NCBI RefSeq assembly: GCF_004028635.1
Contig: NZ_ML138678.1
Location: 1,240,001 to 1,304,000 of the forward strand
Direction: 5' to 3'
From: Streptomyces cyaneus
Lineage (GTDB): Bacteria > Actinomycetota > Actinomycetes > Streptomycetales > Streptomycetaceae
DNA length: 64,000 nt
Part shown: positions 45,176-53,733 of the stretch, in pieces
Layout: each line of letters opens with the position of its first letter
Numbering within the stretch: the first letter of the stretch is position 1
Position numbers and translations under genes: made by a program
The notes under the pieces: generated by a model
The model's input: only the letters and a program-made list of their open reading frames with translations
Told to the model about the DNA's origin: nothing
Databases searched by the model: none

Positions 45176-46060
45176 ATGGCGGAAATCATCCAGAAGGACG
45201 GCACGTGGGTCTTCGACGGCGACGCCCTGAGGCTGACCCCCGGCAGGGACAAGAACGTCAGCCTGTTCCGCAAGACGCTGGGTGAACTCGTCGTCCCCCT
45301 GGGCGCGTTGGCGGGGGTCTCCTTCGAGCAGGGCAAGAAGGCCGGACGGGTGCGCCTGCGTCTGCGCGACGGCGCCGACCCGCTGCTGCACGCCACGGGC
45401 GGCCGGCTCACCGAGCCGAACGACCCGTACCAGCTGATCGTCGAGTCCGACCGCTACGGCGTCGCCGAGTACTTCGTGGACGAGGTCCGAGGCGCCCTGC
45501 TCCTCGACGAGGTCCCCGCCGGCCCGGTCGACGAGTACCTGCTGCCGGGCCCTTCCCTGCCGCTGTCGGTCTCCGCCGGTGACGGCACCGCCAGCTTCGA
45601 CGGCGACCACGTCCGCCTGGAGTGGAACTGGAAGACGGAGGACGCCAAGGCCGCCGCCGGCAGCCGCTCCCTCACGCTGACCGACATCGCGGCCGTGGAG
45701 TGGCATCCGGCGGCGGGCCTGGAGAACGGCCACCTCCGCTTCACCGTCCGGAACGCGCCCACCAAGGCCCCGCCCAAGTACGACCCCAACTCGGTGGAAC
45801 TGTGGGGCTTCAAGAAGGACCCGCTGATGGCCCTGATCGCGGCGGCGGTCCAGGCCCGCCTCCCGCACCCGGCCAGGGCCGGCGCCACGGACGTACAGGA
45901 CGGGCGACCGGAGCTGCCTTCCGCTCCGGTCGCGTCCGCCGAGGACGGCCACGACGCCCTCCTGCGCCGCCTGCGCGAACTCGGCGAGCTGCGCCGCACG
46001 GGCGTGCTGACGGACGAGGAGTTCACGATGGCCAAGCAGGCGATCCTCAAGCGGATGTAG
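45176..46060 (+). CDS. DUF4429 protein with C-terminal SHOCT domain
   Basis: 294 residues from ATG 45176. Two tandem DUF4429 (PH-like) halves: MAEIIQKDGTWVFDGDALRLTPGRDK...LGELVVPLGALAGVSFEQG and the second, DGTASFDGDHVRLEWNWKTEDAKAAAGSRSLTLTDIAAVEWHPAAGLENGHLRF. The last 35 residues are SHOCT: LLRRLRELGELRRTGVLTDEEFTMAKQAILKRM. SHOCT is thought to mediate protein contacts; the overall role is unknown. The upstream DasR-type site raises the possibility of N-acetylglucosamine control. Confidence 0.85.
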   Translation: MAEIIQKDGTWVFDGDALRLTPGRDKNVSLFRKTLGELVVPLGALAGVSFEQGKKAGRVRLRLRDGADPLLHATGGRLTEPNDPYQLIVESDRYGVAEYFVDEVRGALLLDEVPAGPVDEYLLPGPSLPLSVSAGDGTASFDGDHVRLEWNWKTEDAKAAAGSRSLTLTDIAAVEWHPAAGLENGHLRFTVRNAPTKAPPKYDPNSVELWGFKKDPLMALIAAAVQARLPHPARAGATDVQDGRPELPSAPVASAEDGHDALLRRLRELGELRRTGVLTDEEFTMAKQAILKRM

Positions 46061-46112
46061 AACCCGTCACAGGAACCGCTTCGGACTTCTTCGACTACTT
46101 CGACTACTTCGA

Positions 46113-47693
46113 CTACTTGGCCCTGCGCGCCACCGTGAAGTGGTCGATCCGGTCACCGGTCTCGGCGATGCCCGACACCTTCAGCTTGGCGTAGTGACCG
46201 CGCGCCGCGGGCTCGACGTCCACCCGCAGGAACGAGTAGTTGAGGTAGCGCACCCGGGACCAGGCGACCGTCTCGTTCTGCTTGCCGTCCTTGAGGTTGA
46301 CGAACGAGGCCACGGAGTCCTGCTCGTGCTCGTGTCCCTCGTACGAGTCCGGCGCGGTGAACGCGTACAGGCTGCGGCCCGCGGCACCCGCCGTCACGTA
46401 CACCACGCCTTCGGTCTCGGGGTACGCCGTGCCACCGATGGGCAGCTTCTTGGCGACCTCGTTGCCCTTGATGACGTCGGTGCGCTCGTACTGGTGGTTG
46501 TGGCCGTTGATGACGAGGTCGACCGTGTACTTCTCGAACAGCGGCACCCACTCCTGTCGCACGCCGCCTTCCGAGGCGTGCGCCGTGGAGGTGCAGTACG
46601 CGCAGTGGTGGAAGAACACGACGACGAAGTCGATGTCCTTGGCCGCCCGGTACTTCTTCAGCTGCGCCTCGAACCACTTGGTCTGGGTGCCGCCGGAGAT
46701 GCCGAGGTTGGCCGGGATCTCGAAGGAGACGTCGTTCGGGTCCAGCGAGATGATCGCCGTGTTGCCGTGGACGAAGGAGTAGACGCCCGGCAGGTTCTTC
46801 TTGTCCGGCCCGTTGTCGGGGAGCGTGAAGCGGGCCTCCTCGCCGCCGTAGCCGTTGGGCGAGTACCAGGCCTCCATGTCGTGGTTGCCGTAACTCACCA
46901 TCCACGGCACGGACTTGGCGACCGACTCGGTCTGGGCGAGGAACTGGTCCCACACCCGCGAGTCGAAGCCCGTGTCCGCCGGCTTGCCGGCGCCGGACGG
47001 GTCGGCGTACGCGATGTCGCCGGCGTGCAGATGGAAAGCCGGGTTCTGGCCGAGGAGCAGGCTGTCGTTGGCCAGGCCGTGGTAGCTGACGCCTTGGTCG
47101 CCGAAGGCGGTGAAGGTGAAGGGCGCCTTGTGGGCGGGGGCGGTGGTGAAGGTGCCCAGGGTGCCGAGGAGGTGCGGCTCGGCGGGGTCGAAGCCCGCGT
47201 GGCCGACGCCGTAGTAGTACGTCCGGCCGGGGCGCAGGTGGGTCAGCTTGGCGTGGACGTAGTACTGGGTGTGGTCGGCGCTCGCGCCGACGCCGGCCGG
47301 GGTGTGGAGGGTGCGCACTTCGGCCTCGATCTTGCGGGAGAGGTCCCAGGGGTGCGCGCCGATGCGGATGAACGGCTTCTTCACGGCGACCGGGACCTGC
47401 CAGGAGACGGTCATCTCGGTGCGCGGGTCGTTGCCGTAGGCGAGGTGGCGGCCGAAGGGGGCGACGAGGGCGCCGTCGACGGTCTCGGTGGCCGGGGCGG
47501 TGTGCTGTGTCGGTACGGCGGCCTGTGCGGTGGCGCCCGGTACGAACGCGCCACCCGCGACGGCGCCCAGTGTGACGGCGCCGCCTCTGATCATGCTGCG
47601 CCGCGAGAACTTGGAGCGCAGATATTCGTGCTGCTCGGCCATGCTCATGCGCTCGGCGAGCTGCTCGGGTACTCCCATGCGAGGAATGTCCAT
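46113..47693 (-). CDS. Secreted metallophosphoesterase (purple-acid-phosphatase type, Tat signal)
   Basis: 526 residues from ATG 47693. The leader LRSKFSRRSMIRGGAVTLGAVAGGAF is a Tat signal. Then a fibronectin-like N-terminal PAP domain (MTVSWQVPVAVKKPFIRIG), and the calcineurin-like domain with FTAFGDQG, LHAGDIAYAD, VSYGNHDME, VVFFHHCAY and INGHNHQYERT, giving all metal ligands of the family. It should hydrolyse phosphoesters outside the cell, a use in phosphate supply. No PHO box was recognised. Its gene is convergent with the DUF4429 gene. Confidence 0.88.
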   Translation of the reverse strand: MDIPRMGVPEQLAERMSMAEQHEYLRSKFSRRSMIRGGAVTLGAVAGGAFVPGATAQAAVPTQHTAPATETVDGALVAPFGRHLAYGNDPRTEMTVSWQVPVAVKKPFIRIGAHPWDLSRKIEAEVRTLHTPAGVGASADHTQYYVHAKLTHLRPGRTYYYGVGHAGFDPAEPHLLGTLGTFTTAPAHKAPFTFTAFGDQGVSYHGLANDSLLLGQNPAFHLHAGDIAYADPSGAGKPADTGFDSRVWDQFLAQTESVAKSVPWMVSYGNHDMEAWYSPNGYGGEEARFTLPDNGPDKKNLPGVYSFVHGNTAIISLDPNDVSFEIPANLGISGGTQTKWFEAQLKKYRAAKDIDFVVVFFHHCAYCTSTAHASEGGVRQEWVPLFEKYTVDLVINGHNHQYERTDVIKGNEVAKKLPIGGTAYPETEGVVYVTAGAAGRSLYAFTAPDSYEGHEHEQDSVASFVNLKDGKQNETVAWSRVRYLNYSFLRVDVEPAARGHYAKLKVSGIAETGDRIDHFTVARRAK

Positions 47694-47864
47694 GGCGACT
47701 GAAACTCGTCCCCTCAGGCGACGAACCGCAAGACGCGGGATGGACAGCTCGCGAACAGGCACTCATGAGAGATTCAATGTTCGGCTAAGGATTATCCACA
47801 GGCGCGTGCCCGAAATCGGGCAGGTTTCTTGCGAAACCGTCGCCGGTACCCCAGGATCTACCGG

Positions 47865-48122
47865 GTGCACGACGAACTTGTTGATCATCTGACGCGGTCC
47901 ACGCCCCTGAGCCGGGGCGAGGCGCTGCGCGTGATCCAGGACGTGCTCGCCTACTTCGACGAGACGACCGAGGACTACGTCCGTCGCCGCCACCGCGAGC
48001 TGCAGGCCCAGGGTCTGGTGAACGCGGCGATCTTCGAACGGATCGAGGCGGACCTCAAATACCGGGCGGTGGCACCGCCGGAGCTCACGCTCAGGCAGCT
48101 GCGCCGCATCGTCTACGGCTAG
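47865..48122 (+). CDS. Small conserved protein upstream of glmS
   Basis: 85 residues from GTG 47865, preceded by CAGG at 9 nt; a TTG at 47829 would give 97 residues. Highly charged and helical: VHDELVDHLTRSTPLSRGEALRVIQDVLAYFDETTEDYVRRRHRELQAQGLVNAAIFERIEADLKYRAVAPPELTLRQLRRIVYG. It contains no membrane segment and no known motif. The stop is only 12 bp before glmS, so the two are almost surely co-transcribed; a link with aminosugar synthesis is inferred. Confidence 0.65.
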   Translation: MHDELVDHLTRSTPLSRGEALRVIQDVLAYFDETTEDYVRRRHRELQAQGLVNAAIFERIEADLKYRAVAPPELTLRQLRRIVYG

Positions 48123-48134
48123 GAATACCTATAT

Positions 48135-49952
48135 ATGTGCGGAATCGTCGGATACATCGGGAAGCGTGACGTGGCGCCCCTGCTGCTGGAGGGCCTGCAG
48201 CGCCTGGAGTACCGCGGCTACGACTCGGCGGGCATCGTCGTGACGTCCCCGAAGGCGGCGGGCCTGAAGATGGTCAAGGCCAAGGGCCGGGTCCGTGACC
48301 TGGAGGCCAAGGTCCCGGCGCGCTTCAAGGGCACGACCGGCATCGCCCACACCCGCTGGGCCACCCACGGCGCCCCCTCCGATGTGAACGCCCACCCGCA
48401 CATGTCGGCCGACCTCAAGGTCGCCGTGGTCCACAACGGCATCATCGACAACGCCTCCGACCTGCGCCGCAAGCTGGAGGCGGACGGCGTCGAGTTCCTC
48501 TCCGAGACCGACACCGAGGTCCTCGTCCACCTCATCGCCCGCTCCCAGGCGGAGAAGCTGGAGGACAAGGTCCGCGAGACGCTCCGCGTCATCGAGGGCA
48601 CGTACGGCATCGCCGTGATGCACGCCGACTTCAACGACCGCATCGTCGTGGCCCGCAACGGCTCCCCGGTCGTCCTCGGCATCGGCGAGAAGGAGATGTT
48701 CGTCGCCTCGGACATCGCCGCGCTGGTGGCCCACACGCGCCAGATAGTGACGCTGGACGACGGCGAGATGGCCACCCTCAAGGCCGACGACTTCCGCACG
48801 TACACGACGGAGGGCACCCGTACGACGGCGGAGCCCACCACGGTCGAGTGGGAAGCGGCGTCCTACGACATGGGCGGCCACGACACCTACATGCACAAGG
48901 AGATCCACGAGCAGGCCGACGCCGTGGACCGCGTCCTGCGCGGCCGCATCGACGACCGCTTCTCCACCGTGCACCTCGGCGGCCTCAACCTGGACGCCCG
49001 CGAGGCCCGCCAGATCCGCCGCGTGAAGATCCTCGGCTGTGGCACCTCGTACCACGCGGGCATGATCGGCGCCCAGATGATCGAGGAGCTGGCCCGCATC
49101 CCCGCGGACGCCGAGCCGGCGTCGGAGTTCCGCTACCGCAACGCGGTCGTCGACCCCGACACCCTGTACATCGCCGTCTCCCAGTCGGGCGAGACGTACG
49201 ACGTCCTGGCTGCCGTCCAGGAGCTGAAGCGCAAGGGCGCGAGGGTCCTGGGCGTCGTCAACGTGGTCGGCTCGGCGATCGCCCGAGAGGCGGACGGCGG
49301 CATCTACGTGCACGCGGGCCCCGAGGTCTGCGTCGTCTCGACGAAGTGTTTCACCAACACCACGGTGGCCTTCGCCCTGCTGGCCCTGCACCTCGGCCGC
49401 ACCCGCGACCTCTCGGTCCGCGACGGCAAGCGCATCATCGAGGGCCTGCGCAAGCTCCCCGCCCAGATCGCCGAGATGCTGGAGCAGGAGGAGGAGATCA
49501 AGAAGCTGGCCCAGGAGTACGCCGACGCCCGCTCGATGCTCTTCATCGGCCGCGTCCGGGGCTACCCGGTCGCCCGCGAGGCTTCCCTCAAGCTCAAGGA
49601 GGTCTCGTACATCCACGCCGAGGCCTACCCGGCCTCCGAGCTCAAGCACGGCCCGCTGGCCCTGATCGAGCCCGCCCTCCCCACGGTCGCGATCGTCCCC
49701 GACGACGACCTCCTGGAGAAGAACCGCGCCGCCATGGAGGAGATCAAGGCCCGCAGCGGCAAGATCCTCGCGGTGGCCCACCAGCCCCAGGAGAAGGCCG
49801 ACCAGACGATCGTCGTCCCGAAGAACGAGGACGAGCTGGACCCCATCCTGATGGGCATCCCCCTCCAACTCCTCGCCTACCACACCGCATTGGCACTCGG
49901 CCGGGACATCGACAAGCCGCGCAACCTCGCAAAGTCGGTAACGGTCGAGTAG
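48135..49952 (+). CDS. glmS: Glutamine-fructose-6-phosphate aminotransferase (isomerising)
   Basis: 605 residues. Glutaminase domain begins MCGIVGYIG with the catalytic Cys1 after Met removal, and has HTRWATHGAPSDVNAHPH. Two SIS isomerase domains follow: LGCGTSYHAGMIGAQMIEELARIPADAEPASEFRYRN and RGYPVARAASLKLKEVSY-type sequence with HAEAYPASELKHGPLALIE, ending DKPRNLAKSVTVE. It makes glucosamine-6-phosphate for cell-wall precursors. No glmS ribozyme is present: the upstream 12 bp join the previous gene. S. coelicolor has a second glmS elsewhere as I recall (this being SCO2789). Confidence 0.94.
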   Translation: MCGIVGYIGKRDVAPLLLEGLQRLEYRGYDSAGIVVTSPKAAGLKMVKAKGRVRDLEAKVPARFKGTTGIAHTRWATHGAPSDVNAHPHMSADLKVAVVHNGIIDNASDLRRKLEADGVEFLSETDTEVLVHLIARSQAEKLEDKVRETLRVIEGTYGIAVMHADFNDRIVVARNGSPVVLGIGEKEMFVASDIAALVAHTRQIVTLDDGEMATLKADDFRTYTTEGTRTTAEPTTVEWEAASYDMGGHDTYMHKEIHEQADAVDRVLRGRIDDRFSTVHLGGLNLDAREARQIRRVKILGCGTSYHAGMIGAQMIEELARIPADAEPASEFRYRNAVVDPDTLYIAVSQSGETYDVLAAVQELKRKGARVLGVVNVVGSAIAREADGGIYVHAGPEVCVVSTKCFTNTTVAFALLALHLGRTRDLSVRDGKRIIEGLRKLPAQIAEMLEQEEEIKKLAQEYADARSMLFIGRVRGYPVAREASLKLKEVSYIHAEAYPASELKHGPLALIEPALPTVAIVPDDDLLEKNRAAMEEIKARSGKILAVAHQPQEKADQTIVVPKNEDELDPILMGIPLQLLAYHTALALGRDIDKPRNLAKSVTVE

Positions 49953-49957
49953 AGGCC

Positions 49958-49982
49958 TTTTGGTCTTTTGGTCTTTTGATCT
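49958..49982. repeat. Short tandem CTTTTGGT repeats after glmS
   Basis: Three to four runs of the 8-bp unit CTTTTGGT/CTTTTGAT immediately after the glmS stop codon and before a family B repeat. The T-rich sequence is unusual in this DNA. Confidence 0.6.
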
Positions 49983-50027
49983 TTAGGGGCGCGGGGAACT
50001 GCGCGACAAGCCCCCACGCACCCGCAG
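49983..50027 (+). repeat. Dispersed repeat family B, copy 3
   Basis: Starts TTAGGGGCGCGGGGAACTG and ends CACGCACCCGCAG; the central CCAGCCAC core is degenerate. Located after glmS in the gap between convergent genes. Confidence 0.75.
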
Positions 50028-50044
50028 AGGCCGACGAACGAGGA

Positions 50045-50082
50045 CGGACCCCCACGTGCTGCCACCACGCACGGGGGGTCCG
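50045..50082. terminator. Two-way hairpin terminator between glmS and the YaaH-like gene
   Basis: CGGACCCCC (50045-50053) pairs perfectly with GGGGGTCCG (50074-50082); TCTCTGTC follows. It stands between two convergent genes. Confidence 0.7.
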
Positions 50083-50124
50083 TCTCTGTCGCCGGGGAGC
50101 CGCCCAACCCCCCAGCCGGCGCAG

Positions 50125-50691
50125 CTAACCGGTGGCCGTCACCCCCCGGCCCGCAGCGCGTCGAGGAAGAACCGTCGGCCAGTGAGCCAGCGCCGCGGTC
50201 GCCGCGTACCAGGCGACAGCCCCCGCAGCCACGGCGAACCACCCACCGACCTTGCCCAGCCCGCCGTTGTCGGAGAAGACACCGATGGCGAGCAGCACGA
50301 GGGAGACGAAGAACAACCCGTACGCCCCCTGACCGAGCTGGTCCCCACCCGCAAGGGTGAGCGACAGGGCCACGAGGGCGAACAGCAGCAGGAACAACCC
50401 CGCCGCATTGTCGGAGACCTGCGCGTCGGCGGAGACGGCCCAGGTGAACCAGAAGGCACCGAGGGCCACATACGCCGTACCTGAGGCTGCGTCACGGTCC
50501 CGGAACGCCAGCAGACCGGCGACGAAGAGGGCAATGCCGCCCACATACTGGGCGATTGATATGGCGTCAGCGGTGGTGACCCCGTCGATCACATCGGTGT
50601 GCCCCAGCCCGAAGGCCAACAGGGTGATACCCAGGGCAAGTCGGCCGACCACGGTGGTGATCCAGTTTCCCGCAGAGACGTCATTGTCCAC
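50125..50691 (-). CDS. GPR1/FUN34/YaaH-family (acetate/succinate transporter-like) membrane protein
   Basis: 188 residues with six hydrophobic helices: WITTVVGRLALGITLLAFGLGH, ISIAQYVGGIALFVAGLLAF, AYVALGAFWFTWAVS, AAGLFLLLFALVALSLTLAGG, GAYGLFFVSLVLLAIGVFS and VGGWFAVAAGAVAWYAATAALA. This length and helix pattern, with the GxxxF/GAFW elements, fit the SatP-like GPR1/FUN34/YaaH family, which moves acetate or related monocarboxylates. The family's NPxP motif at the N-terminus is not evident, so the transport role is less sure. Confidence 0.75.
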   Translation of the reverse strand: MDNDVSAGNWITTVVGRLALGITLLAFGLGHTDVIDGVTTADAISIAQYVGGIALFVAGLLAFRDRDAASGTAYVALGAFWFTWAVSADAQVSDNAAGLFLLLFALVALSLTLAGGDQLGQGAYGLFFVSLVLLAIGVFSDNGGLGKVGGWFAVAAGAVAWYAATAALAHWPTVLPRRAAGRGVTATG

Positions 50692-50840
50692 GGCGGGCTC
50701 CCTTCATGCTGTGCAGTTGTGCGGTGTGCGATATATGCCCTTCACAAAGGCACAAACACCTCTACGCGCCAGTAGATTTGCCCGCTGCACAAAGGGGGCC
50801 GACGGTTCCCAGGTGGCATCTCACCTGGGCCAACGGCGAG

Positions 50841-51368
50841 TTACGGAATGACAACGACGGGCCGCTTCGCCCGCTTCGCGAGCCGCCCCGCGACCGACCC
50901 GAAGATCCGCCCGACGATGCCGTGCGTGGAGCCGACGACGATCGCGTCCGCCTCGTACTCCCGCCCGACCTCTTCGAGTTCGTGGCAGATGTCACCGCCG
51001 CGCTCGACGAGGATCCACGGCACCTCGGCGAGGTAGTCGGCGCAGGCGAGTTCGAGGCCGAGCACCTCGGTGCGGTGGTCCGGCACATCGACGAAGACCG
51101 GCGGCTCACAGCCGGCCCACACCGTGGTGGGCAGCCGGTTGGCGACGTGGACGATGATCAGGCCCGACCCGGAGCGATGGGCCATGCCGATGGCGTACGC
51201 AAGGGCGCGCTCGCTGGAGGTGGAGCCGTCGAAGCCGACGACGACGCCGTGCTTGAAGGCGGGGTCGCAGGACTGGCGGGACTCGTCCGCCGCCAGGGGA
51301 TCAGCCGCCGTCGGGTCGGCGACCTGGCGCTTGCGGTCTGCGGGTTCGAAGAATTCGTGACCGGCCAT
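50841..51368 (-). CDS. Universal stress protein (UspA family)
   Basis: 175 residues from ATG 51368; the first 35 residues are a charged leader, then a single Usp domain: HGVVVGFDGSTSSERALAYAIGMAHRSGSGLIIVHVAN and the C-terminal ADAIVVGSTHGIVGRIFGSVAGRLAKRAKRPVVVIP with the Gly/Ser-rich nucleotide loop. Usp proteins bind ATP or act as stress-response chaperone/signal proteins. It lies between the YaaH-like gene and a plus-strand membrane protein. Confidence 0.88.
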   Translation of the reverse strand: MAGHEFFEPADRKRQVADPTAADPLAADESRQSCDPAFKHGVVVGFDGSTSSERALAYAIGMAHRSGSGLIIVHVANRLPTTVWAGCEPPVFVDVPDHRTEVLGLELACADYLAEVPWILVERGGDICHELEEVGREYEADAIVVGSTHGIVGRIFGSVAGRLAKRAKRPVVVIP

Positions 51369-51715
51369 GGCTGTCTCGGCGTATTGATCCTTTATGGGTG
51401 GCCCGCGAGCGGAGCTCGCCGACGGATCCAGCAGTGTGTGGCGGAGCTGTGTCCGGGAATGGTCTTCCCAACCCCATACCCCCAAGGGTACGGCGGCACG
51501 CCTCCTTAGCCCAGATCCCCGCTCACGGTCGGTGCGGGTTCCAGGGAGCATGCACGAGGGGACGCCCGTAACGCAATGGTTGCTGCGGTGTACAGGCGGT
51601 TTGCACAGGATTCACTTGCGCCCGCGGCCGGGACCGCCCCGCACCAGTGACCGACCGCTCGAACACGCGTTGATCCATGAGCCACAGCCCCAGGGAACCC
51701 AGGGAGTACCCACCC

Positions 51716-52015
51716 ATGCCCGGACCCCGCACGCCCTCCGACGACAGCGCCACCGATGTGGTCCGCTGGGCGGCCTTCAGCTGCGTCCTGGTCCCGGTGG
51801 TCCTCCTCTGGTACGGCACTTCCCTCGCCGGGGCCGCCGGCACCGCATTCGGACTCGCCGCCGTGACGGCCGTCTGCCGACTGCTGCTGCGCCAATCGGA
51901 ACGCGGCGCGGCGCGGCTGAAGGACGAGGAGCGCACCCCGCCGCCGCCCTCGCGTCGCGGACGCCACCACCGGACCGGAACCGGGGCCCATAGAGGCGGA
52001 CGTCACACTGGTTGA
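51716..52015 (+). CDS. Small membrane protein upstream of adpA
   Basis: 99 residues from ATG 51716, preceded by GGGAG at 9 nt; ATG 51677 is also in frame. Two hydrophobic segments (VVRWAAFSCVLVPVVLLWYG and AGAAGTAFGLAAVTAVCRLLL) then a basic, Pro/Arg/His-rich tail. No known family. It is 395 bp before adpA and on the same strand; a co-transcription cannot be excluded but the long gap argues against it. Confidence 0.6.
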   Translation: MPGPRTPSDDSATDVVRWAAFSCVLVPVVLLWYGTSLAGAAGTAFGLAAVTAVCRLLLRQSERGAARLKDEERTPPPPSRRGRHHRTGTGAHRGGRHTG

Positions 52016-52410
52016 AATACACCGGTCAGCTGACCGGTTTCCGCGCACGGGCACGCTGCTTTTCAGCCAACTTCTGGCGCGCATGCATCCCCCGCCCAGA
52101 GCACCCCCCAACCCCCGTTCCACCTGCACGGAAAGGGCCTCAGGGGCCCTGCGCACCCTACGTGGATTGGCCACTGCGACGAGGCGCACTTCCCTGCACG
52201 GCCCGTGAGTGCAACGCTTCGTGATCGAATGCTTCACGCCAAGTTGCCAAGTCGACAATGTGCCGAGTGCCGAACCGGCCACTGCGGCGCGATGCGACAC
52301 AGTAGATTCGATCTTGACTGTCTACGGCGGGGGACTCGTGCAGGACCGAGGGGAAACGTGCAGGAGCGACACAACCGAGGAGCCGCGACCACCGAGGGGG
52401 GCTTAGCAGG
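52016..52410 (+). promoter_or_regulatory. Long adpA upstream region
   Basis: This 395-bp region has no convincing gene. It is more AT-rich near 52200-52330. It contains TGGCGTGAAG on the minus strand (52232-52241), which fits the AdpA site TGGCSNGWWY at nine of ten positions, and a TAGATT hexamer (52303-52308) that might be a -10. A long untranslated leader and autoregulation are usual for adpA; the assignments here are by eye. Confidence 0.45.
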
Positions 52411-53637
52411 ATGAGCCACGACTCCACTGCCGCGCCGGAAGCCGCGGCCCGGAAACTTTCCGGGCGACGCCGCAAGGAGATCGTCGCGGTGCTGCTGTTC
52501 AGCGGCGGTCCCATCTTCGAGAGTTCCATACCGTTGTCGGTGTTCGGGATCGACCGCCAGGACGCCGGCGTGCCGCGCTACCGCTTGCTGGTGTGCGGCG
52601 GCGAGGAAGGCCCACTGCGGACCACAGGGGGCCTGGAACTCACCGCGCCACATGGCCTGGAGGCGATCTCACGGGCGGGCACGGTCGTCGTGCCGGCCTG
52701 GCGTTCGATCACCTCTCCACCGCCTGAGGACGCGCTCGACGCACTGCGCCGGGCGCACGAGGAAGGCGCCCGCATCGTCGGGCTGTGCACCGGCGCCTTC
52801 GTCCTCGCCGCGGCGGGCCTGCTGGACGGCCGCCCCGCGACGACACACTGGATGTACGCACCGACGCTGGCCAAGCGCTACCCGTCGGTGCACGTGGATC
52901 CACGCGAGCTGTTCGTCGACGACGGCGACGTCCTGACATCGGCGGGCACCGCGGCCGGAATCGATCTCTGTCTCCACATCGTGCGGACGGACCACGGCAA
53001 CGAGGCGGCAGGGGCCCTGGCCCGCCGACTGGTGGTCCCGCCGCGCCGATCCGGCGGTCAGGAGCGCTACCTCGATCGATCTTTACCAGAGGAGATCGGC
53101 GCCGACCCGCTGGCCGAGGTCGTCGCCTGGGCGCTGGAGCATCTGCACGAGCAGTTCGACGTGGAGACGCTGGCGGCACGCGCGTACATGAGCCGCCGCA
53201 CCTTCGACCGCCGCTTCCGCTCGCTGACGGGCAGCGCCCCGTTGCAGTGGCTGATCACCCAGCGGGTCCTGCAGGCACAGCGCCTGCTGGAGACGTCGGA
53301 CTACTCGGTGGACGAGGTGGCGGGCCGCTGCGGGTTCCGCTCGCCGGTGGCGCTGCGCGGCCACTTCCGCCGCCAGCTCGGCTCGTCGCCGGCCGCGTAC
53401 CGGGCGGCGTACCGCGCGCGGCGCCCCCAGGCCGACCGGCAGCCGGACGCGGAGCCCACGACGGGCCCCGCCGTCCAGCAGGGCCCACCGCTCACCCCGT
53501 ACCCGGAGGGCGGCCCGGTCCCGCTGCAGACCCGCCGCACCCCGGCCCCCGTAGGCACGTCCGCGCCCTCCGAGAACGGGCGCGAACTGTACGTCGGAGG
53601 CCGGGCGACCCTGCCGGGGCAGCGCAGCGGAGCGTGA
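52411..53637 (+). CDS. adpA: AdpA, pleiotropic developmental activator (GATase1-like + AraC HTH)
   Basis: 408 residues. Residues about 25-200 are a DJ-1/PfpI-like (GATase1) dimerisation domain: VAVLLFSGGPIFESSIPLSVFGIDRQDAGVPRYRLLVCGGEEGP, and VGLCTGAFVLAAAGLLDGRPATTHWMYA. Residues about 230-335 hold two AraC helix-turn-helix motifs: FDVETLAARAYMSRRTFDRRFRSLTGSAPLQWLITQRVLQAQRLLETSDYSVDEVAGRCGFRSPVALRGHFRRQLGSSPAAYR. The tail is Pro/Arg-rich. Codon 225 is TTA (53083-53085), so translation depends on the rare bldA tRNA. It switches on aerial growth, secreted enzymes and antibiotic pathways. Flanked by orn as in S. coelicolor. Confidence 0.96.
   Translation: MSHDSTAAPEAAARKLSGRRRKEIVAVLLFSGGPIFESSIPLSVFGIDRQDAGVPRYRLLVCGGEEGPLRTTGGLELTAPHGLEAISRAGTVVVPAWRSITSPPPEDALDALRRAHEEGARIVGLCTGAFVLAAAGLLDGRPATTHWMYAPTLAKRYPSVHVDPRELFVDDGDVLTSAGTAAGIDLCLHIVRTDHGNEAAGALARRLVVPPRRSGGQERYLDRSLPEEIGADPLAEVVAWALEHLHEQFDVETLAARAYMSRRTFDRRFRSLTGSAPLQWLITQRVLQAQRLLETSDYSVDEVAGRCGFRSPVALRGHFRRQLGSSPAAYRAAYRARRPQADRQPDAEPTTGPAVQQGPPLTPYPEGGPVPLQTRRTPAPVGTSAPSENGRELYVGGRATLPGQRSGA
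53083..53085 (+). other. TTA (bldA-dependent) codon in adpA
   Basis: In-frame codon 225, in DRSLPEE between the two domains. This is the well-known position for the TTA codon of adpA, making AdpA synthesis depend on tRNA-Leu(UAA). I did not notice another in-frame TTA codon in the other genes, but did not check each exhaustively. Confidence 0.93.
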
Positions 53638-53663
53638 CCTCGTGACGCCGGGCGGGCATCTCG

Positions 53664-53687
53664 GCCCGTCCGGCGTTCGAGGACGAG
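53664..53687 (-). repeat. Dispersed repeat family A, copy 3 (inverted)
   Basis: On the minus strand it reads CTCGTCCTCGAACGCC then GGACGGGC, one base different from the family core. It lies in the 96-bp gap between adpA and orn. Confidence 0.75.
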
Positions 53688-53733
53688 GAGCGCGGGGCGC
53701 CCCAAAAGCGGACGTCAGCTTTAGGGTGGTCGC

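Noticed and set aside
48123..48134. glmS ribozyme or riboswitch
   Set aside because: Only 12 bp lie between the upstream gene and glmS, too little for a ribozyme.
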